A stretch of 64,000 nt of DNA from an uncultured Chlorobiota bacterium. Lineage in GTDB: Bacteria; Bacteroidota; Ignavibacteria; UBA10030; UBA6906. Positions 23,887-32,627 of this stretch are shown here, piece by piece. Every line of letters starts with the position of its first letter. The first letter of the stretch is position 1. The position numbers and the translations under genes are program-made. The notes under the pieces are model-generated. The model was given only the letters and a program-made list of their open reading frames with translations, ran no database searches and had not been told where the DNA came from. The DNA lies in the NCBI GenBank assembly GCA_900696645.1, contig CAADGV010000032.1:1-64000 (forward strand). Reading direction: 5' to 3'.

Positions 23887-25092
23887 ATGGCGAATATCAA
23901 GACCAAACAAGGAGTTATCGGAATTCTTACGGGCGGAGGCGATGTGCCCGGATTGAACCCGGCCATTCGTGCGGTTACGATTCGTGCTTTGCGTGAAGGG
24001 TATCAGGTTATCGGAATACGCAGAGGGTGGGCTGGCGCCATTGAGATTCTTCGCGACAAGAATGCCGACAACAGTGACAACTATCAGGTGCTGACCGAAG
24101 AGATTGTGAACAAGGCGGGACGCACGGGCGGAACATTCCTTCACACATCGCGCACGCGTCCGAGCCACGTCAAGAAATCGCAAGTTCCCCCTCATCTCAA
24201 GGATACCTACACGGCCGACACCAATGACCTGACACCCGAGGTCCTTAAGAATCTCGACTTCCTGGGCATTGATTATCTTATCCCGATCGGGGGTGACGAT
24301 ACGCTCAGCTACGGTGTACAATTGTACAAGCAGGGCGTCAAAGTGATCGCCATTCCCAAAACAATGGATAATGATGTACCCGGAACCGATTATTGCATCG
24401 GTTTCAGTACTTGTGTCACGAGAACAATTCGGATGACTAACAGTCTTCGAACTTCCGCAGGGTCGCACGAGCGGCTTCTGGTGATGGAGGTATTCGGCCG
24501 ATACGCAGGATACACGGCGATGGTCCCTACAATGGCAGGGGCCGCAAATCGCTGTGTGATTCCCGAATACAAATTCAACATCGAGCGGTTGGCCGAGTTG
24601 ATGGTGCATGATCGGAACAGGAATCCGAGTAAATACGCCGTCGTCCTTGTTTCCGAGGGGGCGATGTTTGAAGGAGGAGAGATGGTATTTAAGGATGCGC
24701 GCACGGATGCATACGGCCACGCAAAGTTGGGGGGGATTGGCGATCTCGTTTCCCAGCAGCTCGAGGAGCTTTCTCCGAAATTCAACAACGGAAAGACGAT
24801 TCACATCATCAACCAGAAGCTCGGGTATCTGGTTCGAGGCGGAGACCCGGACGCGATTGATTCGATTGTCCCGATGGCATACGGCAATCTTGCACTCGAC
24901 CTGGCTCTCAAAGGCGTGCACGGGCGGCTTGTTGTTCTGAAGAACGGCCGCTACGACAACATGCCGCTTGACGTTGTAACCAGTACGAAAAAGGTTGTGA
25001 ACGTGAAGGAACACTACAACACCGAACGACTTCGTCCGCACTACAAGAGCTTCGAAATGAAGCCTCTGTTTCTGACTACAAGTGAATGGTAG
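23887..25092 (+). CDS. pfp: 6-phosphofructokinase with pyrophosphate-type active-site residues
   Basis: A 401-residue phosphofructokinase; GAGGAG precedes the ATG at 23887. The phosphoryl-donor loop reads GGDDT (Asp138), and the catalytic block reads PKTMDND (Lys158, Asp161, Asp163). In ATP-dependent enzymes these positions are Gly (GGDGS) and Gly (PGTIDND). Asp and Lys there are the signature of pyrophosphate-dependent enzymes. The sugar-phosphate block GRYAGYTAM and the SAGSHERLLVMEVFGRYAG region are intact. It likely catalyses reversible fructose-6-phosphate phosphorylation in glycolysis/gluconeogenesis. The donor is inferred from two residues and should be tested; some enzymes with this signature deviate. 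Confidence 0.9.
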   Translation: MANIKTKQGVIGILTGGGDVPGLNPAIRAVTIRALREGYQVIGIRRGWAGAIEILRDKNADNSDNYQVLTEEIVNKAGRTGGTFLHTSRTRPSHVKKSQVPPHLKDTYTADTNDLTPEVLKNLDFLGIDYLIPIGGDDTLSYGVQLYKQGVKVIAIPKTMDNDVPGTDYCIGFSTCVTRTIRMTNSLRTSAGSHERLLVMEVFGRYAGYTAMVPTMAGAANRCVIPEYKFNIERLAELMVHDRNRNPSKYAVVLVSEGAMFEGGEMVFKDARTDAYGHAKLGGIGDLVSQQLEELSPKFNNGKTIHIINQKLGYLVRGGDPDAIDSIVPMAYGNLALDLALKGVHGRLVVLKNGRYDNMPLDVVTSTKKVVNVKEHYNTERLRPHYKSFEMKPLFLTTSEW

Positions 25093-25312
25093 GCCGAACT
25101 TGACGGGAGGAGCGGAACAACAAACCCTCCCCCCGAAGTTCCGTCCGATCATCCCTCCAACAGAAAAAATCCCTCCAAGAATTTCGTAACGTTCACAGAC
25201 CAACGGAACTTGACCCTCTGATGTGTTGTTCAAGTCTCGTGCTGCACAACGTACAAAACGTACATAGTGCAAGAGACGATAGTTCTTTCACATACTAATC
25301 ATGGAGGGTTTG

Positions 25313-26614
25313 ATGTTTCACAAGAAGTTTCTTCTGCCTACCGTCGCCGTCATGGCAACGATGCTGGTCGTTGCCGGCTGTAAGAAGGACGATGACACTA
25401 TTACGCCAACGCCCGCAGGCTCGGCCCAGATAAAGGCCGTACATGCCTCACCAAATGCGCCTGCAGTTGATATTCTGGTTGATGGCAATGTTGTCCGGTC
25501 AGGGCTTTCATTTCCGGCTAATACCGGGTATGCGCAGGTAACATCAGGCACACGCAACATCAAGGTTCGCGTTAGCGGAACCTCGACGATTGCGATTGAT
25601 GCAAACGTTCCATTCTCCGAGAACAGCTTCACGACCATCTTTGCTGTTGACTCGGTTTCTAAGATTTCAACTGTCGTTCTGAACGACAATCTCGCATCTC
25701 CCGCTGCAGGAAAGGCACATGTTCGCTTTGTGCATCTCTCCCCCAATGCACCGGCTGTTGATATTGCGCTGCAGGGAGGCGCTGTAGTGTTTGCAAATAC
25801 TTCGTTCAAAGGCTTCAAGGATTTCACTCCGCTCGATGCGGGCACATACGATCTTGAAGTCCGAGTCGCAGGAACGCAAACCGTAGTTCTGCCGCTGAAC
25901 GGAATTGTGCTGAAGGCAGGTGAAATCTATACAGTATTTGCACGTGGATTTGTGGGAGGAACGGGAGCTCAGGCCCTCGGTGCTGAAATTATTGTGAACA
26001 AGGCCGTTCCCGGCGCCCCGACAGTAGGCAACGGACGGGTCTTGGTCACACACGCATCTCCTGATGCACCGGGAGTTGACCTACTTGTTGCAAATAGCAT
26101 CGCCGGAAGCAATCTGACATTCCCCAACAGCACCGGATATCTGAATGTCGGGGGCGGCGCAAGGGGTGTGAAGGTAAACGTCACCGGTACATCAACCACC
26201 GTCATCAATGCCAACTTGCCGATTGCCGCAAATGCGAACTACTCTGTGTTTGCCGTTGACTCGGTTGCAAAGCTCTCAACGCTCGTGCTGACCGATGACC
26301 TGACAGCGCCCGCGGCAGGAAAGGCTCATGTCCGGTTCGTGCATCTTTCGCCGAATGCGCCAGCAGTTGACGTTGCAGTGACAGGCGGTGCGGTTGTGTT
26401 CGGAAACCGGGCATTCAAGCAGTTCACCAACTTCACACCACTTGATGCAGGAACGTACAATCTGGAAGTCCGGGTGGCAGGAACAGCAACAGTTGTGTTG
26501 CCTCTGCCGGGAATTGCGTTGCAAGCAGGGAAGATTTACACAGTGTTTGCGAGAGGATTTGTCGGTGGGACGGGGGCGCAGGCTCTCGGTGCACAGATCA
26601 TCGTGAACAACTGA
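25313..26614 (+). CDS. Lipoprotein with two DUF4397 domains
   Basis: A 433-residue lipoprotein starting at the ATG at 25313, with GGAGG at 25303-25307 (an upstream in-frame ATG at 25301 is part of that site). The signal ends VVAGCKKDD. The rest is a tandem duplication of about 190 residues. Each copy has two DUF4397-type units beginning AHVRFVHLSPNAPAVD or similar (VHASPNAPAVDILVDG, THASPDAPGVDLLVAN) and ending ARGFVGGTGAQALGA(E/Q)IIVN. The copies are also similar at the DNA level, so the duplication is fairly recent. DUF4397 proteins are secreted or cell-surface in many bacteria; the role is unknown. A strong terminator follows. Confidence 0.9.
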   Translation: MFHKKFLLPTVAVMATMLVVAGCKKDDDTITPTPAGSAQIKAVHASPNAPAVDILVDGNVVRSGLSFPANTGYAQVTSGTRNIKVRVSGTSTIAIDANVPFSENSFTTIFAVDSVSKISTVVLNDNLASPAAGKAHVRFVHLSPNAPAVDIALQGGAVVFANTSFKGFKDFTPLDAGTYDLEVRVAGTQTVVLPLNGIVLKAGEIYTVFARGFVGGTGAQALGAEIIVNKAVPGAPTVGNGRVLVTHASPDAPGVDLLVANSIAGSNLTFPNSTGYLNVGGGARGVKVNVTGTSTTVINANLPIAANANYSVFAVDSVAKLSTLVLTDDLTAPAAGKAHVRFVHLSPNAPAVDVAVTGGAVVFGNRAFKQFTNFTPLDAGTYNLEVRVAGTATVVLPLPGIALQAGKIYTVFARGFVGGTGAQALGAQIIVNN

Positions 26615-26630
26615 TGCAAATCGCAGGAAG

Positions 26631-26658
26631 GCCGCCGTTCGCGATTGCGGCGGCTTTT
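26631..26658 (+). terminator. Rho-independent terminator
   Basis: GCCGCCG at 26631-26637 pairs with CGGCGGC at 26648-26654 over a 10-base loop, followed by TTTT at 26655-26658. It lies 17 bases after the DUF4397 lipoprotein stop and just before the convergent aminotransferase gene end. Confidence 0.8.
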
Positions 26659-26663
26659 CTGCG

Positions 26664-27839
26664 TTAGTTTTGTTCGGTTATTCGTTTCAGAATCACCGCT
26701 ATCCCCTCTACAAATACAGCGTGCGGCGTCTGCAAGCTGACGACAAGATGCCCTTCCTGCTGAAAGTCCAAGAAGTAGCCCGGAAATACATACACGCCCG
26801 ATTCCATCAACAACTCAACCGCCCATTCTTCATCCGATTTCGTCGTTGGAATCCTGAGAATTGCGTACCATCCCCCTTCAGTCGAAAGAAGCGATATGGG
26901 CGGATTGGCTGGAAGGGATTGTTTGAGGAAATTCAGGTTTTGCTCGACACGCCCGACAATCTGCTTTCTGACCTTCTCCCCTGCCAGGAACAGCTTCGGC
27001 AACGCAACTTGAACGGGTGTGTTGACAGAAAGAAACGTGTCGCTGATGATTTCGAGGCGATGCAATGCTTCTGTTTTCACATCATCCCTGCCGCTCACAA
27101 CAATCCACCCCAATTTCAATTGCGGAAGTCCGCACGACTTGGAAATTCCGTTCAGCGTGAACGTCAACACATCTGTGTTTGCGGCAGTCGAGCTAATCCT
27201 TCTCTCATCTTCTTCAAAACCGTAATCGGAAAACACTTCATCGACAATAAGGGCAAGATGATGTTGCCGGGCGATTTCGTTCAAGGCTTTGAGTTCATTC
27301 TTCTTCAGGAACATCCCTGTCGGGTTATGCGGACTAACAACGACGATAGCTTTCGTAGATGAAGCAACAGCCCTTCTCACAGAATCAATATCAATATGCC
27401 ATTCACCATCATAACGCAAATTGTAGCTGTTGATCCGGACACTGCTCAACTGAGCAAGAAACTCGAACAACGGATACGACGGCATCGGAACGAGAATGTC
27501 ATCTCCTGCTTCACACAAGAGTGTGAAGAGAAATGAATACGCCTCGCTGGTTCCTGCAGTCAGAATAACATCCGAAGGAGAAACGTGAATTCCTTTTGTC
27601 GAGTAGTATGCCGAAACCGCATTGCGGGCGGCAGGAATGCCGAAGGGATCCGGGTCGTAGCGCAACGACGAGTCTTGCGAAAGCGACGCGAGAATCTCCT
27701 TCGCCGGATACTCGAAGCCGGCTTCAGTCGGATTGGAGACCGTCAAATCTATAATCGGCTTGCCGCTTCTGCGACGTTCGTGGAGAAGTTGCGATAACCG
27801 GTTAGGTTGGCGATGCCACTCTGTTCGGGATGAGTACAT
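26664..27839 (-). CDS. Class I/II PLP-dependent aminotransferase
   Basis: A 391-residue fold-type I aminotransferase from the ATG at 27839 (MYSSRTEWHRQPN); an in-frame start at 27854 is possible. Seen in order are IIDLTVSNPTE, the substrate/PLP block YDPDPFGIPAARNAV, TAGTSEAYSFLF, SPHNPTG, VDEVFSDYGF and the Schiff-base region GISKSCGLPQLKLGW with the PLP lysine. The C-terminus has LLSTEGGWYAILR in place of the usual Arg-rich substrate block. It resembles aspartate/alanine-type or HisC-like enzymes, but no specificity can be given. It is convergent with the DUF4397 gene. Confidence 0.88.
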   Translation of the reverse strand: MYSSRTEWHRQPNRLSQLLHERRRSGKPIIDLTVSNPTEAGFEYPAKEILASLSQDSSLRYDPDPFGIPAARNAVSAYYSTKGIHVSPSDVILTAGTSEAYSFLFTLLCEAGDDILVPMPSYPLFEFLAQLSSVRINSYNLRYDGEWHIDIDSVRRAVASSTKAIVVVSPHNPTGMFLKKNELKALNEIARQHHLALIVDEVFSDYGFEEDERRISSTAANTDVLTFTLNGISKSCGLPQLKLGWIVVSGRDDVKTEALHRLEIISDTFLSVNTPVQVALPKLFLAGEKVRKQIVGRVEQNLNFLKQSLPANPPISLLSTEGGWYAILRIPTTKSDEEWAVELLMESGVYVFPGYFLDFQQEGHLVVSLQTPHAVFVEGIAVILKRITEQN

Positions 27840-28051
27840 AAAACAGAATAGCAAAATCCCCCAACAGAATCATCTTTGAGCAGTTTTGCCGACAGCGAAA
27901 CCCCTGCCCGGCGGTTTTTCTTGCATTTCGCGATGAACGAACGTATCTTTTTGTCAGGCAGTACATACAATCCCCATAAACCCTGCCTCCTTTCACACCA
28001 TCAAAAAGGCCGGCAGCAGTAACGCATCGCCAATTTCTGACGGAGGTTTCC

Positions 28052-30778
28052 ATGGCATGCAAACTGTTTTCTTTCCCGCTTGTTCTTCTCTTCTCAGTTC
28101 TTTCATTCCCGATAGTACCCGACGCATTCGGCCAGGAGCAGGCAAACAGTCCGCCCGCTGAAACGAATCCAGACACTTCACTTTCCGTTTTTCCGGGAAT
28201 CGCTCACTCGTACACATCGAAGCAGTTGATGCGATATCCGTTTCGAGGGCTGCAGAATTATCTCGCCCTTGTGCCGGGAGTTGTGTTGCAGGACGGGGCG
28301 TTGCATGTACGAGGCAATCGACGAAACGACCTCGGCTATTCGCTCAACGGCACATCGGTAACGAATCGCTTCACGGGACTCGAAGGCGTGCAGGTGATTC
28401 CCGAAGCGATGGCACGCATTGATTTGTATTCGGGGGGCGGATTGTTATCCGACGGATTTTCGGGTGCGGGCATTCTTCACACAACGATGAAAACGGGAGG
28501 AGATGAATTCCGCATTGCGGCAAAATATCTAACGGACGATTTCGCCAAACCGGGCAAGCAGTTTCTCGGCACATCATCGTACGGATTCCGGACAGGCGTG
28601 CTCAGCGCTGAAGGACCGGTTCCGGGCCTTGATGATCTTCGCTTTTTTGTTGCGGGCGAGCATCGCTACATGCGCAATCGGAGCCCAATGTGGCTGACGC
28701 CATTCTCGTTTCAACTCAAGACTGATCAGTTTCATTTCAATGGCCCCGATATCGACTTGCCGAGTCCGGTGGCTTTCTCAACCAACTATGTTCCGAACAG
28801 TTGGACGGAAAGCAACACCGTGCAGGGAACGTTGACTTACGAATGGGAGCCGCTCACGTTCCATTTTACAGGCAGTTATCAGAAACAGTCACAAACCCAG
28901 GGTGGCGAATGGCCTGCGGCGCTTACCCGCTACTTCAACCAGAAGCGAACGCCCACGCTTGAGAATGAGACGTCGTTCTTCCGGCTGCAAGCAACCCACG
29001 AAGTCTCTGATGATTTCTCATACGAGTTGACTGCCGCTTACCAACGATACTCAAGCGAAACCCTCGACCCTGACTTCGGCTCGGACTGGAAGTCGTACAC
29101 AGACAGTCTGAAGAATGCGGAGAAGGGCTACAGCGGATTCCGGTCTTATTGGCAAGGACCGATTTCGTACATGGTAATTTCCGGGTTCGAACTCAACCAC
29201 CCCAACGCACCAAATAATACCTACAGCAAGAACAGCCAGCACGCATGGACGTTTTCCGGCAAAGCCGTCTACTCGCCATTTGATAACTTCACCCTGCAAG
29301 TCGGTGGAGACGTCGAACAATGGACAATGCGTTTGTTCAACATCAGGTTTATCAATTCGACGATGTCCTATCTCTTCGGATGGTATGGTAACCAACCTCA
29401 CACATTTGCCTCAGAGATGGAACGACGAATATTTGTCGCGAGAAGTGGATCAATCAACCATTACGGATTCGACGTTGACGGCAACAGCACAGACGACGGC
29501 TTTGATGCGCCGCGTAAGCCCGTGTTTGCTTCGGGCTTTGCTCAAGGGACGTTGCGTTATGAAGACTTGATTATTGACCTGGGACTACGCGTCGAGCATT
29601 TCGACATCAAGCAGAAGACGTTTGAGAAGTTCTCGTGGGAATTGTTCGATCCTCAGCTCGACGTTCTCGATGAGAACAAGCTCGTCGATATGCCAACCTC
29701 AACTGTCGTTCTCCCGCGGATCGGGCTGTCGTATCCGGCGTCATCATCAACCGTTCTATTCGGATCGTACAAGGAAACTGCGCAATTGCCTCCGCTAAGT
29801 TTGATCTATGCAGGCAATACATACATCAGCAGAACTGTTTCTGTTACGTCACGTGGCAACGCATTCATGCCGCCATACACAACGTCACTGAAACCGGAGC
29901 AAACTGCGCACGTCGAGGCTGGCCTGCGACAGCGGCTACCCCACGGCATGCTGTTGAACGTCACGGTTTTCCTTAAGTCGATCCGGGATCAGCTCACGTA
30001 TGCCAGGTCCGAAGCCGACGGTAGCGGATTCACAACGTGGAAAAACACAGACGAGGCCTCGGTACGAGGGCTTGAGTTTCTGTTGGCGCTGCAGCCGCGG
30101 GGCGGATTCGCAGCACAATTGCAATACACCCTCTCCTCGGCCAAGGGAACAGGCTCCAATCCCAACTCAAGTCGGGGAACTGTTGAGCAACGGATACAAC
30201 GCGAACTCCTTCTCACTCCGCTCGATTTCAATCAGACACACAAGGCAACCCTGTTTCTCGATTATATCGTGCCGGAAGAAACGCATCCGGTTCTCGACGG
30301 ACTCGGGCTGCATTGCATTCTCAACTACAGCAGCGGGCACAACTACACGGGAATGTTACCCGTGAATTATGCGGGGCTGACAACCTGGTGGAACGTCGGT
30401 GTAGCGGAACTCGTTGATCCCCGCGTGGCTTCTCCCGCAGAGCCGCTGAACAACTCCACGACTCCTGCAGTATTCAACGTGGATGCCCGCATTAGTAAAC
30501 AGGTTCGCTTCGGCAGCATTGACATGACACTGTTTGTGAATATCCTCAATCTTTTCAATACCAAACACGTGCTCAACGTGTACCCGAAAACTGGAAGCAC
30601 GCAAGATGACGGTTGGTTCAACACCCCATATGCAGAGCAATTTCGGAGCAGATCCGGTTATGAAGCATTCTATCAAGCAATCAATCTCGAGAACCGCTGG
30701 GCGTACATGGGCGCAACGGGAAACGACCTGTACGGCACGCCGCGGCAAATACGTGTGGGGGTTAACGTGAGTTATTAG
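28052..30778 (+). CDS. TonB-dependent receptor-like outer-membrane protein
   Basis: A 908-residue protein; CGGAGG sits 6 bases before the ATG. A signal peptide (ending DAFGQ) is followed directly by a plug domain, with no carboxypeptidase-like domain before it: NYLALVPGVVLQDGALHVRGNR, SLNGTSVTNRFTG and IDLYSGG. The remaining 750 residues have the amphipathic strand pattern of a 22-strand barrel. They end with strands such as IRVGVNVSY, an aromatic-terminal beta strand suited to BAM insertion. It would import a siderophore, glycan or other ligand. No ligand or SusD partner is next to it; the following genes encode a sorting-domain protein and a lipoprotein in the same direction. Confidence 0.85.
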   Translation: MACKLFSFPLVLLFSVLSFPIVPDAFGQEQANSPPAETNPDTSLSVFPGIAHSYTSKQLMRYPFRGLQNYLALVPGVVLQDGALHVRGNRRNDLGYSLNGTSVTNRFTGLEGVQVIPEAMARIDLYSGGGLLSDGFSGAGILHTTMKTGGDEFRIAAKYLTDDFAKPGKQFLGTSSYGFRTGVLSAEGPVPGLDDLRFFVAGEHRYMRNRSPMWLTPFSFQLKTDQFHFNGPDIDLPSPVAFSTNYVPNSWTESNTVQGTLTYEWEPLTFHFTGSYQKQSQTQGGEWPAALTRYFNQKRTPTLENETSFFRLQATHEVSDDFSYELTAAYQRYSSETLDPDFGSDWKSYTDSLKNAEKGYSGFRSYWQGPISYMVISGFELNHPNAPNNTYSKNSQHAWTFSGKAVYSPFDNFTLQVGGDVEQWTMRLFNIRFINSTMSYLFGWYGNQPHTFASEMERRIFVARSGSINHYGFDVDGNSTDDGFDAPRKPVFASGFAQGTLRYEDLIIDLGLRVEHFDIKQKTFEKFSWELFDPQLDVLDENKLVDMPTSTVVLPRIGLSYPASSSTVLFGSYKETAQLPPLSLIYAGNTYISRTVSVTSRGNAFMPPYTTSLKPEQTAHVEAGLRQRLPHGMLLNVTVFLKSIRDQLTYARSEADGSGFTTWKNTDEASVRGLEFLLALQPRGGFAAQLQYTLSSAKGTGSNPNSSRGTVEQRIQRELLLTPLDFNQTHKATLFLDYIVPEETHPVLDGLGLHCILNYSSGHNYTGMLPVNYAGLTTWWNVGVAELVDPRVASPAEPLNNSTTPAVFNVDARISKQVRFGSIDMTLFVNILNLFNTKHVLNVYPKTGSTQDDGWFNTPYAEQFRSRSGYEAFYQAINLENRWAYMGATGNDLYGTPRQIRVGVNVSY

Positions 30779-30798
30779 GTTCGGCAGAATGACATTTT

Positions 30799-30828
30799 TA
30801 GCCACAGAGACACGGAGGCACAGAGATG
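30799..30828. repeat. Copy of a dispersed GA-rich palindromic repeat (left arm)
   Basis: A 30-base segment here matches 33785-33814 at 29 of 30 positions (core GCCACAGAGACACGGAGGCA). The similarity continues more loosely for about 40 bases (AATGCC, then CAATCCAAA in both). Unlike the other copy, a matching right arm is not clear here, so this is probably a decayed element. It lies in the leader between the receptor gene and the next gene. Confidence 0.75.
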
Positions 30829-30894
30829 TATGTTAAGCGCAATGCCCCACAATCCAAAAATCAACTAACAACGACTGGAAGGAGCTATGTAGAA

Positions 30895-32616
30895 ATGAGA
30901 CGAAGAAACTCTATCGCCATCGGCTTCTGCCTGAGTGTGACAATCCTCCTAATGTGTAGCGCGGAGAAAGTCGCGGCACAATCAGGTTATCCACACCATC
31001 CGCTCTGCAATAATCAACATACTCAAACGACGGCAACCATATGCTATAGCTACGCTACATCGAGAGCATTCGGCAGGGGTTGGAACGATACTCGCTGCCC
31101 AGCCAACAAATTCAATGCTGTCCAGAGCATGATCGAAGAGTATTTTGAGCGCGACGGCTTCATCCTGAGTAACGTAAGGCAGGGTGATATTATCGGCTTC
31201 GGTTCGAGTCAATCACAACCGGATCACGTATGCTATGTAGAATACCTCACGGGTCAACCAGTGACAAGCACAGACCACGTTCATATTGCCCAGGTAGACG
31301 GACCAACCAGCATCTCTGATTTTACCGGAACGCTCACGAATGTTATCAATGGAGCACAAGGTGTTACGGCGCAGGGTTACCCGACTTCAATTTGGCGGAA
31401 GCGACCCCTTTGGAGTATCAAGCTCCAGAACTCGTTTACCGGCGGGAAGGTTGGCATTGATGACGGCCAGAGCGTTGAGGAAGAGGGCGAAGGATCACCG
31501 CCTACGGAATACGACTCCCCGCATCCCGTAAGCAACCTGCACTGGGAGAGCTCTGTCATCGGTGTTGCGGTTATGGATGGGAGACTGCATGATGGGTATG
31601 TTAGAAGGTTCTGGAAGTGGTCGAGCCCATATTCCGAGGCATTTACTGTCAGCGTTTCTCATCAAGTGCGTGCGCTTAGTTACACCTCGACGACCGAGTT
31701 TACAGCCAACCTTGACAGGGAATTCAACGTCACATTTCAGAACTCACTCCCCGGGGCAACTGGCGGCCAGATTAAAGTCAACCAAGTCACCTACTCGGTT
31801 CCCCATGCAACAACTGTAACCGATAGCTTCCCAGAGGTTACTGCTGACGCGATCTACAACGCCATTAACCGAATTGAGTACACGTTTGCGCAGTGGAATG
31901 ATGCAAGTACCGTGAACCCGCGTGTGTTTACCGTCCTCGATAATAACACCACCTACACTGCATCTTACAATGCGAAGCCTCTTCCTCCAGCGAATGTTAC
32001 CGCAGGCGGTCCAGTGGGTGCCAATGTATGCGTCTCATGGCAGATCCATCCCCATGATAGCGTAACGCAGTATCAAATCTGGCGGCAGGTGAAGCACCAA
32101 CATCAGGGCACGATAGGCCCTCCCCAACTGCTTACCACTGTTCCTCGCACGACGACACAGTACATCGACTATGATTACGTTGTCACTGAGGGATACACGC
32201 ATGACCTTGTGTGGTACGACGTTCGCTCCTACTTCTCCTTGAACCAAACGTACTCCGATCCCAACTGGGTTGCTATTTTCGCCCAGATCGCCCCGAAGAT
32301 CGCAACTCCACCATTCGTACCGACTGTCTGGACTCTCGGCAACAGTCCGAATCCATTCAATCCTTCGACGCGCATCGTGTATTCGCTTGTTGAGGACGGG
32401 GGTATGTCACTCACGATCTACGACATCCAAGGGCGTGAGGTAGCTTCCCTTGACAAGTCCTATCGTGAAGCCGGATACTACAGTGCAACATGGGACGGTA
32501 GAAACGCTCAGGGATCTCCGGTGGGCAGTGGAGTCTACTTTGCGAGACTCAATGTCACAGGAGCTTCGGGCAAGGTACTCTACTCGCACACGATCAAACT
32601 CCTTCTTGCAAAGTAG
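30895..32616 (+). CDS. Sorting-domain secreted protein with a CHAP/NlpC-like cysteine-peptidase region
   Basis: A 573-residue protein from the ATG at 30895 (GGAAGGAG at 30877-30884); the frame upstream of it is repeat sequence. After the signal peptide, CYSYATSRAF (Cys50) and GDIIGFG...DHVCYVEYL (His111) give the Cys/His arrangement of CHAP- or NlpC-type peptidases/amidases. The middle has an RRF-W-S/strand region and a fibronectin-like stretch (PPANVTAGGPVGANVCVSW). The C-terminus is the T9SS sorting module: SPNPFNPST, LTIYDIQGREVAS, GSGVYFARLN, IKLLLAK. The enzymatic reading is an inference from one Cys and one His. It is followed after 11 bases by a lipoprotein gene. Confidence 0.85.
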   Translation: MRRRNSIAIGFCLSVTILLMCSAEKVAAQSGYPHHPLCNNQHTQTTATICYSYATSRAFGRGWNDTRCPANKFNAVQSMIEEYFERDGFILSNVRQGDIIGFGSSQSQPDHVCYVEYLTGQPVTSTDHVHIAQVDGPTSISDFTGTLTNVINGAQGVTAQGYPTSIWRKRPLWSIKLQNSFTGGKVGIDDGQSVEEEGEGSPPTEYDSPHPVSNLHWESSVIGVAVMDGRLHDGYVRRFWKWSSPYSEAFTVSVSHQVRALSYTSTTEFTANLDREFNVTFQNSLPGATGGQIKVNQVTYSVPHATTVTDSFPEVTADAIYNAINRIEYTFAQWNDASTVNPRVFTVLDNNTTYTASYNAKPLPPANVTAGGPVGANVCVSWQIHPHDSVTQYQIWRQVKHQHQGTIGPPQLLTTVPRTTTQYIDYDYVVTEGYTHDLVWYDVRSYFSLNQTYSDPNWVAIFAQIAPKIATPPFVPTVWTLGNSPNPFNPSTRIVYSLVEDGGMSLTIYDIQGREVASLDKSYREAGYYSATWDGRNAQGSPVGSGVYFARLNVTGASGKVLYSHTIKLLLAK

Positions 32617-32627
32617 CAGGAGGGCAT

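Noticed and set aside
23827-25272. A 481-residue open frame on the minus strand
   Set aside because: It is antisense to the phosphofructokinase gene, whose motifs are unmistakable; the minus frame has no recognisable motif and a Cys/Arg/His-rich composition typical of shadow frames.
30826-30894. Longer start for the 30895 gene
   Set aside because: The extension starts within the repeat and is followed by a better ATG with GGAAGGAG upstream.
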